Shown: positions 1 to 7,960, counted from the first letter of the stretch. The stretch: 64,000 nt of DNA from Actinomycetes bacterium (GCA_025964575.1 JAOPYO010000195.1:1-64000), one strand, 5' to 3'. Made by a program: numbers and translations. The notes: a model not told the origin generated them from the letters alone.

Positions 1-890
1 TCGAGATCCGCAAGAACGTCCTGAAGTACGACGAGGTCCTCAACCGGCAGCGTCAGGTCATCTACGCCGAGCGCCGTAAGGTCCTCGAGGGCGCCGACCT
101 GCACGACCAGATCCGGCGCATGATCGACGAGGTCGTCACCGGCTACGTCGCGGGTGCCACCAGCGAGGGCTTCGCCGAGGAGTGGGACCTCGACAAGCTG
201 TGGAAGGCGTTCAAGCAGCTGTACCCCGTCTCGCTCACGGTCGACGACCTGGTCGAGGAGGCCGGTGGCGAGATCGCGAACGTGGACGCCAAGCTGCTCA
301 CCGAGAAGCTCCGCGAGGATGCTCTGGCGGCCTACGACAAGCGCGAGGCAGAGCTCGGCGACGAGGTCATGCGCGAGTTGGAGCGCCGGGTCATCCTGTC
401 CGTGCTGGACAAGAAGTGGCGCGAGCACCTCTACGAGATGGACTACCTCCAGGAGGGCATTGGGTTGCGCGCGATGGCGCAGCGCGACCCGCTGGTGGAG
501 TACCAGCGTGAGGGCTTCGACATGTTCAACACCATGCTCGAGGCCATCAAGGAGGAGTCGGTCGGCTACCTCTACCACCTCGAGGTCGAGGTCGAGGAGC
601 AGCAGGCGGCACCGGTGGTGGGCGCCAAGCCCATCTCGGTGGCCGCCTCCGCGACCGTGACGGAGGACGAGGGTGAGGTCGCCGAGCACCCGGCCATCCA
701 CGCCAAGGGGCTGGAGGAGCCGAAGCGGTCTGGCAAGCTCGACTACTCCGGGCCCAGCGAGGACGGCAGCGTCGAGCACACCGAGTCGGTCGTCGACGAC
801 GAGTTCGCCGGAGTGAACCGTAACGACCCCTGCCCTTGCGGCTCGGGTAAGAAGTTCAAGCGCTGCCACGGCGACCCGCGTAGCGCCTAG
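1..890 (+). CDS. secA: Protein translocase subunit SecA, C-terminal part (5' end outside window)
   Basis: ATPase motor of the Sec pathway, pushing unfolded preproteins through SecYEG at the membrane. The reading frame is open from base 3 (first full codon GAG) and runs to TAG at 888-890, so only about the last 295 residues are present. It begins in the helical-scaffold region ([13 protein letters not shown]), passes through the helical wing and scaffold ([19 protein letters not shown]) and ends in the zinc-binding SecB/lipid-contact motif [14 protein letters not shown]. The acidic linker before the zinc motif is normal for actinobacterial SecA1. A conserved palindrome follows 15 bases after the stop. 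Identification is secure; the motor domains lie upstream of the window. Confidence 0.97.
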   Translation, partial: EIRKNVLKYDEVLNRQRQVIYAERRKVLEGADLHDQIRRMIDEVVTGYVAGATSEGFAEEWDLDKLWKAFKQLYPVSLTVDDLVEEAGGEIANVDAKLLTEKLREDALAAYDKREAELGDEVMRELERRVILSVLDKKWREHLYEMDYLQEGIGLRAMAQRDPLVEYQREGFDMFNTMLEAIKEESVGYLYHLEVEVEEQQAAPVVGAKPISVAASATVTEDEGEVAEHPAIHAKGLEEPKRSGKLDYSGPSEDGSVEHTESVVDDEFAGVNRNDPCPCGSGKKFKRCHGDPRSA

Positions 891-905
891 TCCCAGCCTC
901 CCTTC

Positions 906-946
906 CGTGATCATGTAATCGTTCGACGAACGATTACATGATCACG
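906..946. repeat. Long palindrome, copy 1 (gene-end repeat)
   Basis: Perfect 20-bp inverted repeat (906-925 and 927-946) around one central base, 15 bases after the secA stop. The arm reads CGTGATCATGTAATCGTTCG. Near-identical sequences lie at 14174-14212 and 27643-27685, each just after another plus-strand gene, with a decayed copy at 4906-4948. As RNA it would be a very stable hairpin, so it could end transcription from both secA and the convergent gene at 972. The conserved sequence, not only the fold, suggests a repeat family or a protein-binding site. Confidence 0.85.
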
Positions 947-971
947 TCGGGGTGGCCCTGGGGGGCGGGGG

Positions 972-1571
972 TCAGGCCGGGGAGATGGTGGTCTCGATGG
1001 CGGAGCAGAGCCAGCGGCCGCGGAAGGGTTCGAGCCGCAGGGCGATGGCGTGGAAGCGTCCGCCCATCAGCACCACCGCGGACACCTCGGCCACTCCGGG
1101 CACCGGTTCCTGCACCCGCCAGGACACCACGCGCGGACGCGCGGACGGCCATCGGTCAGTGCGGGCCGGCCTTTGGCCTGAATGAGCGGGCCGCCGCAGG
1201 GCCGGAAGCCCGAGTCCCGCGCAGACCGATGGCGTCGCCCGCCGGCTCAGCTGATGAGCGGGCCGCACTCCCGCGAGCACCTCGACGACCAGTTGCGTGA
1301 TCGTCTCTGCCGCTCCGGCCAGGTCGGGCTCGCCCTGACCTTTCTGATCCGGCACGGCTCGCAGCCCCGTCCGTGCGCCGGACCCGGATCGAGGCCTACG
1401 TCCGGGCTGTGGGTGAGCCTGCGGTCCGGGCGGCCTTGTCGGCGGGGCGTGGCCGGGGGCCAGAGCGAGTGCTCCCGCGACGAGGGACTGATGGCGGCGG
1501 GCGGCCGGACCGGTCGGATAGGGGATCAGTCGTACGGCGGCGGGGGAGCGGCGGGGAACACGCCTGCGCAT
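972..1571 (-). CDS. Rv3235-family (DUF6459-like) protein
   Basis: Function unknown. The C-terminal half matches the pattern I know for Rv3235-type proteins found beside secA in actinobacteria: a helix like ITQLVVEVLAGVRPAHQL, then a strand-rich end with RVVSWRVQEP, VSAVVLMGGRFHAIALRL and RWLCSAIE. The N-terminus has a family-like basic stretch (RRRVPRRSPAAVRLIPYP) followed by a low-complexity Pro/Arg/Gly linker. I chose ATG at 1569-1571 because GGAGG (1577-1581) lies five bases upstream; a GTG at 1583 would add four residues. It converges on secA and lies downstream of a predicted structured leader. The linker is poorly conserved, so a frameshift there cannot be excluded. Confidence 0.6.
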   Translation of the reverse strand: MRRRVPRRSPAAVRLIPYPTGPAARRHQSLVAGALALAPGHAPPTRPPGPQAHPQPGRRPRSGSGARTGLRAVPDQKGQGEPDLAGAAETITQLVVEVLAGVRPAHQLSRRATPSVCAGLGLPALRRPAHSGQRPARTDRWPSARPRVVSWRVQEPVPGVAEVSAVVLMGGRFHAIALRLEPFRGRWLCSAIETTISPA

Positions 1572-1583
1572 GGAGGCCTCCAC

Positions 1584-1652
1584 GTGAGTGACCTTGGAGC
1601 AACTGCACGATCAAGCAGTTGTCCGGCGCCGCACGGTGCGGCGGTCACTCAC
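1584..1652 (-). promoter_or_regulatory. Predicted three-way-junction RNA in leader of Rv3235-family gene
   Basis: Three perfect inverted repeats nest as a cloverleaf. The closing stem is 10 bp (1584-1593 with 1643-1652, GTGAGTGACC). One arm is 7 bp (1600-1606 with 1615-1621, CAACTGC) with an 8-base loop. The other is GCCGCAC/GTGCGGC (1628-1634 with 1636-1642). On the minus strand the closing stem ends two bases before the GGAGG ribosome-binding site of the gene at 1571, so folding could control access to it. No known riboswitch class was recognised. Confidence 0.5.
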
Positions 1653-1775
1653 CAGAGGCGCGAAGGCGCTGATTGATACGTCCTGGCCGGATGCGGCCGT
1701 TTCTGAACCGCTCGGGCCCTCGGCCGCCTCCCTCCACCCGCCGGCAACGCACCACCCCGGCGATGGGTCAGGGAG

Positions 1776-2552
1776 TCACCAGGGGTTCGAGTGTCCCCGG
1801 CGAGGAATCTCCAACGCCGTGTGGAGTTGATAGCGGTCGGCCCGATACGTGGACTCGACCAGTTCGGCGCAGACTCCACCGGAGTACGAGCGCTGCTCCA
1901 GCCGGAGCACGGCGCTGCCCCGTGCGATGTCGAGGAGCTTCGCGTCGGACGGATCCGCGATCGCCGCCTCAATGGTCTGTTCGCCCGCATCGAACACGAT
2001 TCCGTAGACGTTGACGAGCACGTCGTAGAGCGAGCGGTCGGCGAGTTGCCGCTCGAGCAGTCCGGGGGCGAGCGCCGCCGGGATGTGTGAGCGTTCGATC
2101 GCCATCGGCTGGGCATCGGCGGTGCGGAGCCGCTCTACGACATGGACCTCCGCTCCGGAATCGAGCCCGAAGGCGCGGGCGAGATGTGCGCCGGCCAGTA
2201 CGGTGCGGCGGTCCAGTTCGCGCGCACCGGGCATCATGCCGCGGGCCTGCATGTCCTCGGTGAAGGAGACCAGGCGCAGCGGCATGTCGATCTTCGGCCG
2301 GGCCACGAACGTGCCCTTTCCGGGAACCCGGTACAGCCGTCCCTCCGAAACCAAGTGATCTACGGCCTGCCGGACGGTCATCCGGGACAGACCGTACCGC
2401 TGGCAGAGTTCCCGCTCGGACGGGATCGGGGCGTCGACGGGCAGCCGCGCCTCTTCCATCAGGCCGAGCAGTAGCTCGCGGAGCTGGGAGTACTTGGGCA
2501 CAGGGCTGGTGGGGTCGATGGTGCCCTGATTGATCGGCTGCTTGAGGGGCAC
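1776..2552 (-). CDS. GntR/HutC-family regulator, DasR/NagR-like
   Basis: Predicted amino-sugar repressor of 258 residues. The N-terminal winged helix (about residues 18-86) has SRMTVRQAVDHLVSEGRL and ends RVPGKGTFVARPK, close to DasR. The C-terminal UTRA ligand domain (about 105-245) has FTEDMQARGM, the ERLRTADAQPMAIERSHIP strand pair and a closing YRADRYQ. It is divergent from nagA with a palindrome between them that resembles the dre operator of DasR; known family effectors are GlcN-6-P or GlcNAc-6-P. Start GTG at 2550-2552 has GAGG eight bases upstream. Most likely it controls its own gene and nagA with the SIS gene. Confidence 0.9.
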   Translation of the reverse strand: MPLKQPINQGTIDPTSPVPKYSQLRELLLGLMEEARLPVDAPIPSERELCQRYGLSRMTVRQAVDHLVSEGRLYRVPGKGTFVARPKIDMPLRLVSFTEDMQARGMMPGARELDRRTVLAGAHLARAFGLDSGAEVHVVERLRTADAQPMAIERSHIPAALAPGLLERQLADRSLYDVLVNVYGIVFDAGEQTIEAAIADPSDAKLLDIARGSAVLRLEQRSYSGGVCAELVESTYRADRYQLHTALEIPRRGHSNPW

Positions 2553-2598
2553 GGAATCGCCTCTGGTGACGTGAAGGGTAGACAGGTATGGTTCGTAC

Positions 2599-2620
2599 TG
2601 GTCTAGGCCGGACTAGACCA
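2599..2620. promoter_or_regulatory. dre-like operator between gntR and nagA
   Basis: Perfect inverted repeat TGGTCTAG (2599-2606), six spacer bases, CTAGACCA (2613-2620). The half sites match the core of the DasR dre element as I recall it (TGGTCTAGACCA), but spread apart by the spacer. It lies 38 bases before the nagA GTG and about 47 bases from the regulator start, well placed to repress both. Confidence 0.7.
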
Positions 2621-2657
2621 CAGGTGGCGAGAGCGTGTCAATGAGCAGGAGTCATAC

Positions 2658-3800
2658 GTGAGCATCCTCATCGCGGCGGATCGGCTCATCGCCGATGGCA
2701 GGGTTCTCGGGCCCGGATACGCGCGGGTCGAGAACGGTGTCATCGCCGAGGTGGGTGAGGGCCGTCCCGAGGGTTCGCCGGACCTGACCTTGTCCGGCGG
2801 CACGCTCGTACCGGGACTGGTCGATCTGCAGGTCAACGGCTACTACGGCCATGACCTGGTGGACACCGACGAGGTCGGCTGGCATACGGTGGTGCGCCGC
2901 CTGCCCGAGACCGGTGTGACGGCGTTCCTGCCCACGTTCATCACGGCTCCGGTGAAGGTTCTCGCGGACGCGCTGCGCCGTACGGTGACGCTGCTGCCCG
3001 GCCTGCCCACGGGCAGCCGGGTGCTCGGTGTCCATCTGGAGGGGCCGTTTCTGTCGGAGAAGCGGCGTGGTGCGCACAACGCCGACTACCTGGTCGACCC
3101 CACGCCCGAGGCCCTCACCGCGTTGCTGGAGACCGGCCTGGTCCAGATGGTGACCCTGGCGCCCGAACGCGCCGGCGGGCTCGACGCCGTACGCGCACTG
3201 ACCGACGCGGGTGTGCTGGTCAGCGTCGGCCACAGTGACGCCACCGCCGAGCAGGTCTCCCTGGCCGCCGATGCGGGCGCGCGCAAGGTCACCCACCTGT
3301 TCAACGGCCAGTCCGGCATTCACCATCGCCACCCCGGGGTGGCCGCGCAGGCCCTCACCGATGAACGGTTGAGCCCGGGTCTGATCGTTGACCTGCACCA
3401 TGTGGCGCCGGTGGTCTGCAAGCTCGCCTTCGAGGCCGCGGCCGGCCGGATCGTGCTGGTCACCGACGCGGCCTCGGCGGCAGGGATGCCACCCGGGCGG
3501 TACGAACTCGGTGGTGAATCCATCGACCTGCCCGCGGAGGGTCCGCCCGTGCGCGTGGGCGGCGACACCCTCGCCGGGTCCGCACTGAGACTGGATGCCG
3601 CGATCGGCAACGCCGTACGGATCGGTATCGACCTGGTCACCGCGGTGGACGCGGCGACCCGGGTGCCGGCGGATCTGATCGGACGCCCCGACCTCGGCCG
3701 CCTCGAGCCCGGTGCGGCCGCCGACCTGCTGTGGCTCGGCGAGGATCTGCGCGCCCGCCGGACCTGGGTCGCGGGCCAGACCGTCTTCCAAGCTTCCTGA
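2658..3800 (+). CDS. nagA: N-acetylglucosamine-6-phosphate deacetylase
   Basis: Converts GlcNAc-6-P to GlcN-6-P and acetate in the cytoplasm. The 380-residue amidohydrolase carries LVPGLVDLQVNGYYGHD near residue 55, the metal-site GVHLEGPF near 125, VSVGHSDAT near 190, THLFNGQSGIHHRHPG near 215 and the catalytic-Asp motif LVTDAASAAGMPPG near 270. Length is normal. Start GTG at 2658 has AGGAG six bases upstream. It follows a dre-like operator and is followed 39 bases later by the SIS-domain deaminase, so the two are probably one transcript. It also takes the GlcNAc-6-P that MurQ, 6 kb downstream, would release. Confidence 0.95.
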   Translation: MSILIAADRLIADGRVLGPGYARVENGVIAEVGEGRPEGSPDLTLSGGTLVPGLVDLQVNGYYGHDLVDTDEVGWHTVVRRLPETGVTAFLPTFITAPVKVLADALRRTVTLLPGLPTGSRVLGVHLEGPFLSEKRRGAHNADYLVDPTPEALTALLETGLVQMVTLAPERAGGLDAVRALTDAGVLVSVGHSDATAEQVSLAADAGARKVTHLFNGQSGIHHRHPGVAAQALTDERLSPGLIVDLHHVAPVVCKLAFEAAAGRIVLVTDAASAAGMPPGRYELGGESIDLPAEGPPVRVGGDTLAGSALRLDAAIGNAVRIGIDLVTAVDAATRVPADLIGRPDLGRLEPGAAADLLWLGEDLRARRTWVAGQTVFQAS

Positions 3801-3839
3801 ACTCCCTTAGCTTCCTGAACACCTTACGAGAGGACGACC

Positions 3840-4880
3840 ATGAGTTCCCGCATGAGGGCCGAGATCGGCGAGCAGCCCGAGGCGCTGCGCCGTACGCTCG
3901 ACTCCCTGTTGCCGAGGGTGTCGGAAATCGGGCAGCTGGCCCGTTCCACCCGCCAGGTACTGTTCATCGCGCGCGGCTCGTCCGACAACGCGGCCGTGTA
4001 CGGCCGGTATCTGGCGGAGACGCACGCAAGCCGGCTCTCCACACTGGCGGCACCATCGGTCGCGACGGTGTACAAGAAGAAGCTCGACCTGTCCGGAGTC
4101 CTCGCCGTGGCGATCAGCCAATCCGGCAAGACCGAGGAGATCGTCGAGACACTCGGATGGGCCGCCGACTGCGGCGCGCGTACGGTCGCGGTCACCAACG
4201 GTGCCGGGTCGCCGCTGGCAGAGGCCGCCGAGCTGGCGCTGATCACCGAGGCCGGCGATGAGCTCGCCGTGCCCGCCACCAAGACCTATACGACCCAGCT
4301 CGCCGCTCTCGCCGTGCTCGGCCTGGGGCTGGGCGCCGACGTGGACCTGTCCGACCTGCGGCGGGTGCCCGACGAGGTCGAGCGGCTGATCGAGGCCACC
4401 GAGGCATCGGAGGCGTTGCCGGCCATCGCCGGGGAACTTTCGGGGGTGCCCGGCGCGGTGGTCTCCGGGCGCGGGATCGCGTTCGGCACCGCGCTCGAGC
4501 TGGCGCTCAAGCTCAAGGAGGCGTGCTACCTGCACGCCATGGGACTGTCCTACGCGGATCTGCTGCACGGCCCGATCGCGGTCGTGGATGCGGAGACCCC
4601 TGCGATTCTGGTCGCCGCGGGCTCCGGGCCGACACTGCTCGGCACGATCGCGCTGGCCCGCCGGGTGACCGGCGAAGGCGCCCGTGCGTACAGCGTCGGC
4701 GGTGGCGCGGAGCTGGCGGCGGCCAGTTCCCTGGCACTGCCAGGCCCGGCCCTGCCGGAGTGGGTCGCGCCGCTGGCTCTGATCGTCCCGGGTCAGCTGC
4801 TCACCGAGGTCCTGGCGCGCACGATCGGCCTCGACCCCGACGTGCCGCGCGGTCTCAACAAGGTCACCCAGACCAACTGA
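3840..4880 (+). CDS. Two-SIS-domain sugar isomerase/deaminase (NagB-II or GlmS-C type)
   Basis: Likely glucosamine-6-phosphate deaminase, yielding fructose-6-P and ammonia. The 346-residue protein consists of two SIS domains only and lacks the glutaminase domain of GlmS. Visible motifs are LFIARGSSDNAAVYGRY near residue 42, VAISQSGKTEEIVET near 95, PATKTYTTQL near 145, AFGTALELALKLKEACYLHA near 220 and the C-terminal RGLNKVTQTN, equivalent to the GlmS tail. Start ATG has GAGAGGA just upstream. Placement after nagA supports a catabolic NagB-II role, completing GlcNAc use; a reversible synthase-like isomerase cannot be excluded from sequence. Confidence 0.85.
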   Translation: MSSRMRAEIGEQPEALRRTLDSLLPRVSEIGQLARSTRQVLFIARGSSDNAAVYGRYLAETHASRLSTLAAPSVATVYKKKLDLSGVLAVAISQSGKTEEIVETLGWAADCGARTVAVTNGAGSPLAEAAELALITEAGDELAVPATKTYTTQLAALAVLGLGLGADVDLSDLRRVPDEVERLIEATEASEALPAIAGELSGVPGAVVSGRGIAFGTALELALKLKEACYLHAMGLSYADLLHGPIAVVDAETPAILVAAGSGPTLLGTIALARRVTGEGARAYSVGGGAELAAASSLALPGPALPEWVAPLALIVPGQLLTEVLARTIGLDPDVPRGLNKVTQTN

Positions 4881-4905
4881 CCACCTTGCCCCTTCCTTTT
4901 CCCTC

Positions 4906-4948
4906 CCGTGATCAGGCGATCCATGCGGCAACGATTGCGCGATAACGG
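4906..4948. repeat. Decayed copy of the gene-end palindrome
   Basis: Starts CCGTGATCA and contains AACGATTGCGCGATAACGG, aligning end to end with the palindromes at 906, 14174 and 27643 but with several substitutions in each arm. It lies 25 bases after the SIS-gene stop, the same relative position as the other copies. Residual pairing (ATCAGGCGATC with GATTGCGCGAT) is imperfect. Confidence 0.5.
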
Positions 4949-5081
4949 ACTGGGGACGATGGCCAGTGGGGGAAACCGCACGGTGCACCTCCATGCTGGG
5001 TCGGCCGGGAACGATTACGGAGGGTATCCATGTGGGAACGTCGTTCGCCCACGGCTCTGGTGACGGCACCGGAGCCCGGAG

Positions 5082-6059
5082 ATGGCTAGCCTGATCGGCT
5101 CCCGGGACCATATCGGGGTCGGAATGAGCCCCGGCGCCACCAAGGACGGGTATCCGGTGCCCCTGCTGGCCGATATCGGCAGCCCCAAGGACCTCGCGGC
5201 CTCGTTGGCGCACGGCGCGGAGGGCGTGGGGCTCTATCGCACCGAATTCCTGTTCCTGGATCGAACGACCCCGCCGGCGCAGGAGGAGCAGGAGGCGGCC
5301 TACCGGTCCGTGCTCGAGGCCTTCCCGTCCGGGCGCGTCGTCGTACGGGTCCTGGACGCCGGTGCCGACACGCCACTGCCCTGCCTGCCGGCGAGTGGGG
5401 AGGAACCCAACCCGGCGCTCGGCGAGCGCGGCCTGCGGATGTTGAGCCGCCATCTGGACGTCCTGATGACCCAGCTGGCCGCGCTGGCTCGGTCCGTCAC
5501 CGGGCTGACCACGGAACTCCACGTCATGGCACCCATGGTGACCGATTTCGAGGACGCCCGGTTCTTCGCCGCGGCGTGCGCGGGCGCAGGCATCGAGCAT
5601 TCCGGCATCATGATCGAGGTACCGGCTGCCGCGCTCCGCGCCCATGACCTGATCGACGAGGTGGAGTTCTTCAGCATCGGAACCAACGGCCTGGCCCAGT
5701 ACACCTGCGCCGCCGACCGGCAGGTGGACGCGCTGGCCCGGCTGTGGGACCCGTGGCAGCCCGCGCTGCTGGATCTGGTCGCCGCCTCCGGCCACGCTGC
5801 CCATGGCGCGGGCAAGGACTGCGGGGTCTGCGGCGAGGCGGCCGCAGACCCGGCCCTGGCCTGTGTGCTGGTCGGGCTGGGCGTCACGTCGCTGTCGATG
5901 GACGCACCGTCGCTGTCGATGGTCCGAGCCGCGCTGGCCGCGCACACCATGGACCAATGCCGGCGTGCCGCCGAGCTGGCCCGTACCGCCCTTTCCGCCG
6001 CCGAGGCCTACACCGCGGCGCGTACCGAACTCCACGCACTCGACGACCTGGGCCTCTGA
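5082..6059 (+). CDS. Stand-alone PEP-binding domain of PTS enzyme I, altered metal site
   Basis: Matches only the C-terminal PEP/pyruvate TIM-barrel of enzyme I (325 residues versus about 550). The HPr-binding and phospho-His swivel domains are absent, and an in-frame stop at 5061-5063 rules out an upstream extension. Active-site equivalents seen are GLYRTEF (Arg53), VVVRVLD, NPALGERGLR, IMIEVPAAA (metal ligand Glu179) and the catalytic Cys250 in DCGVCGE. The universal GTNDLTQYT motif reads GTNGLAQYT, so the second metal-binding Asp is Gly203; a family GGDK segment reads GADT. It follows the nagA-SIS pair. GGAG lies seven bases before the ATG. Probably not a working PTS donor; perhaps a PEP sensor or a relic. 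Confidence 0.8.
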   Translation: MASLIGSRDHIGVGMSPGATKDGYPVPLLADIGSPKDLAASLAHGAEGVGLYRTEFLFLDRTTPPAQEEQEAAYRSVLEAFPSGRVVVRVLDAGADTPLPCLPASGEEPNPALGERGLRMLSRHLDVLMTQLAALARSVTGLTTELHVMAPMVTDFEDARFFAAACAGAGIEHSGIMIEVPAAALRAHDLIDEVEFFSIGTNGLAQYTCAADRQVDALARLWDPWQPALLDLVAASGHAAHGAGKDCGVCGEAAADPALACVLVGLGVTSLSMDAPSLSMVRAALAAHTMDQCRRAAELARTALSAAEAYTAARTELHALDDLGL

Positions 6060-6080
6060 GCCGCCGGGCGGCAGAGGCCC
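6050..6080. terminator. Hairpin overlapping the stop of the EI-like gene
   Basis: GGGCCTCTG (6050-6058) pairs with CAGAGGCCC (6072-6080); the intervening GCCGCC/GGCGGC can pair alternatively. It spans the TGA at 6057-6059 and ends three bases before the convergent lipoprotein gene, so it likely serves both strands. Confidence 0.7.
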
Positions 6081-6083
6081 TGC

Positions 6084-6614
6084 TCAGACGGTGAGGAGCC
6101 AGTGGGTGCCGATCTTGCGCAGCACGTACGCGGTACGCAGCACCCCGCCCGGTCGAGGAGCTGCGCCATTCCAGCGCAGGTCGGTGAACTGGACGGTGAA
6201 CTCCGAGCCGCCCGGCCCGGCGGTCGCGGCCGGCACTCGTACGGTCCGTAGCGCGGTGAGTTGAGCCGCGGTGAGGTGGCGGCCGGCCTGGCCCATCCAG
6301 ATCTTGCACCCCGGCTTGCCGAACAGGGTCTTCTCGAAGGCCGGGGCCACGTAGACGCAGGCACGGGTGTTCCCGGCGCCCGTGCCGCGCAGAAAGCGCT
6401 GGAGCGCGACCCTGGCGGCGAAGCCGAGGGCCCGCGCCGACCGGGAGGGCTTATGGCCGCCCGGCGAGGGGTCGCGGGGCGGAACGCCCAAGGACAGACC
6501 GGGTTCGGGGGTCAGCGGCGGTATCGAGGTGTCCACCCGGCCGTTACCGCAGGCGACCAATGGCGCGATGGCGAGTGAGAGGCCCGCCGCGAGGAGTTGG
6601 GGACGTCTGAGCAC
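6084..6614 (-). CDS. Predicted lipoprotein of unknown function
   Basis: A 176-residue exported protein. The N-terminus MLRRPQLLAAGLSLAIAPLV followed by the lipobox ending AC (Cys22) is a typical lipoprotein signal. A Pro/Gly-rich spacer follows, then a compact domain from about residue 60 with two further cysteines (CVYV and GCKIW), and the end RTAYVLRKIGTHWLLTV reminiscent of NTF2-like or SnoaL-like folds that close on a final strand. GTG start has GAGGAGG six bases upstream. It lies convergent to the EI-like gene and downstream of the sugar kinase; no specific function is assigned. Confidence 0.75.
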   Translation of the reverse strand: MLRRPQLLAAGLSLAIAPLVACGNGRVDTSIPPLTPEPGLSLGVPPRDPSPGGHKPSRSARALGFAARVALQRFLRGTGAGNTRACVYVAPAFEKTLFGKPGCKIWMGQAGRHLTAAQLTALRTVRVPAATAGPGGSEFTVQFTDLRWNGAAPRPGGVLRTAYVLRKIGTHWLLTV

Positions 6615-6782
6615 TCGAGACCTCCTCGGGGGGCTGAAGTCACGGTGCGCCGGCCGGCACGTTCGCCGTCGCGGGCCGATCTTCCCAGCTCCGAGGCCTC
6701 CGCGTCCATCCAGAGTGCGTTAACGGTAGGCGAGCGCCGTGGGAGATGAACCCGCCGACGTCATGTTGCTTGACCATCGAGA

Positions 6783-6825
6783 GGGCCTGGGACCCGGAAT
6801 CCAGGAGTTCCGCATGACCAGGCCC
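6783..6825 (-). terminator. Nested hairpin downstream of the sugar kinase
   Basis: GGGCCTGG (6783-6790) pairs with CCAGGCCC (6818-6825), and inside it CGGAA (6795-6799) pairs with TTCCG (6808-6812). It begins about 47 bases past the kinase stop on the minus strand. No T-run follows, as is usual in high-GC actinobacteria. The rest of the gap 6615-6871 shows no gene I can support. Confidence 0.5.
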
Positions 6826-6871
6826 CCCGACGTGGTCGCCCTGCAGATTCTCGCGAACTGGTTGTCGCGAA

Positions 6872-7948
6872 CTAACACCGATGGGGCACGGGTGGGGGGA
6901 TGCCGAGATGGCGTAGTGCCATTCCGGCAGCGCCCGCCGCACCGTCGCCCGCCGGGGTCGGGTCGTTGGCGAATCGTTGGCGGAGGCCGTTCCGTACCGC
7001 GTCGGCGACCGGGCCGTTGCCGAGCACCGACCCGGCCATGACGACCGGGGCGGAGACGTCAGCGGCGGACCGCACCGCGTCCACGTCCAGCAGCAGCCAT
7101 TCGGCGGCCTCGTCGGCGATACGGCGGGCCACCGAGTCCCCGGCCATCGCGGCCGCGGAGACCACCGGTCCGAGTTTGCCGAGTGCGGCGGGCGGCGCCG
7201 CGTACACCTCTTTGATGATCGCCTGGGTGAGCGTGTTCCGGACCTGACCTGGCAGCAGGGTCCGGGTGGCCGGGGCAGGGGCCGTGGCCGTGGCCACGCC
7301 GCCGCCGCGTGGCGGCGGCGGTGGCTCCTCCGGGGCGGTGGTGGAGGGGACGAGCTCCTGCACGAACTGGTGACCGAGCAGTGCCCGGGGCACCGACTCG
7401 GCCAGGATCGTCGGCCCGCCGCGCCCGTCAAAGGAGGCAAGGGCTGCCCGGACCGCTTCCTTTCCGATCCAGACGGCGGACCCTTCGTCGCCGACCAGCC
7501 AGCCGTAGCCGTCGGCCCGGCGTACGATGGGGCCGTCGTCGATGACGGCGGCGCCTGCTCCGGTGCCGGCGAAGACGACGATGCCCGCCGGGGCAGTGGT
7601 GCCGGCGGCGAACGCCACCGCGATGTCGGTCACCACGGTGGGTGCTCCGGTCAGTCCGCAGACGTGCCAGGCGGAGGTCGCCGCGCGTACGGCGGCGGGT
7701 CTTCCCGCCGAACCGGCTCCGGCTATGCCGAAGACGCCGCGCAGGACGAGGTAGGGATCGAGGTCGCCCAGCGCGGCGCGCAGGGCGGTGGTGAGTGAAG
7801 TTGCGGTATCGCCGCCGGAGTTGCGGTTGGCGCCAGGCGCCGTACCGGATCCGACGACGACCCCACTCAGGGTCATGACTACGCAGCGGGTCTTCGTGCC
7901 ACCCGCATCTACGCCGACCACGTACGGACCGGCCAAATGGGTCAACAC
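6872..7948 (-). CDS. BadF/BadG-family N-acetyl-hexosamine kinase (GlcNAc/MurNAc kinase)
   Basis: Likely phosphorylates GlcNAc and/or MurNAc with ATP. The 358-residue ASKHA-fold protein opens with the phosphate-binding loop YVVGVDAGGTKTR, then GIAGAGSAGR, VVTDIAVAFAAG, VVFAGTGAGAAV and GYGWLVGDEGSAVWIG, all typical of this family, which includes the Clostridium MurK kinase. An unusual Pro/Ala-rich insert (APEEPPPPPRGGG and following, about 35 residues) sits before the C-terminal lobe. GTG at 7948 is chosen because it starts the first strand and a TACGGT -10 box lies six bases upstream (leaderless type). It is divergent from rpiR-murQ, fitting peptidoglycan recycling. Confidence 0.85.
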   Translation of the reverse strand: MLTHLAGPYVVGVDAGGTKTRCVVMTLSGVVVGSGTAPGANRNSGGDTATSLTTALRAALGDLDPYLVLRGVFGIAGAGSAGRPAAVRAATSAWHVCGLTGAPTVVTDIAVAFAAGTTAPAGIVVFAGTGAGAAVIDDGPIVRRADGYGWLVGDEGSAVWIGKEAVRAALASFDGRGGPTILAESVPRALLGHQFVQELVPSTTAPEEPPPPPRGGGVATATAPAPATRTLLPGQVRNTLTQAIIKEVYAAPPAALGKLGPVVSAAAMAGDSVARRIADEAAEWLLLDVDAVRSAADVSAPVVMAGSVLGNGPVADAVRNGLRQRFANDPTPAGDGAAGAAGMALRHLGIPPPVPHRC

Positions 7949-7954
7949 AGCGTG

Positions 7955-7960
7955 ACCGTA
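7955..7960 (-). promoter_or_regulatory. -10 box for leaderless kinase transcript
   Basis: TACGGT (TANNNT type) on the minus strand, six bases before the GTG start at 7948, with no Shine-Dalgarno sequence between. This spacing would place the transcript start at or next to the start codon. Confidence 0.45.

Noticed and set aside
3807..6035. Minus-strand open frame of over 700 codons opposite the SIS and EI-like genes
   Set aside because: Its translation is Gly/Arg/Gln/His-rich low complexity, and the plus strand holds recognisable enzymes through most of it.
6739..7041. Small plus-strand gene overlapping the 3' end of the sugar kinase
   Set aside because: No family pattern, and its first half overlaps a terminator-like hairpin; it has no convincing ribosome-binding site.
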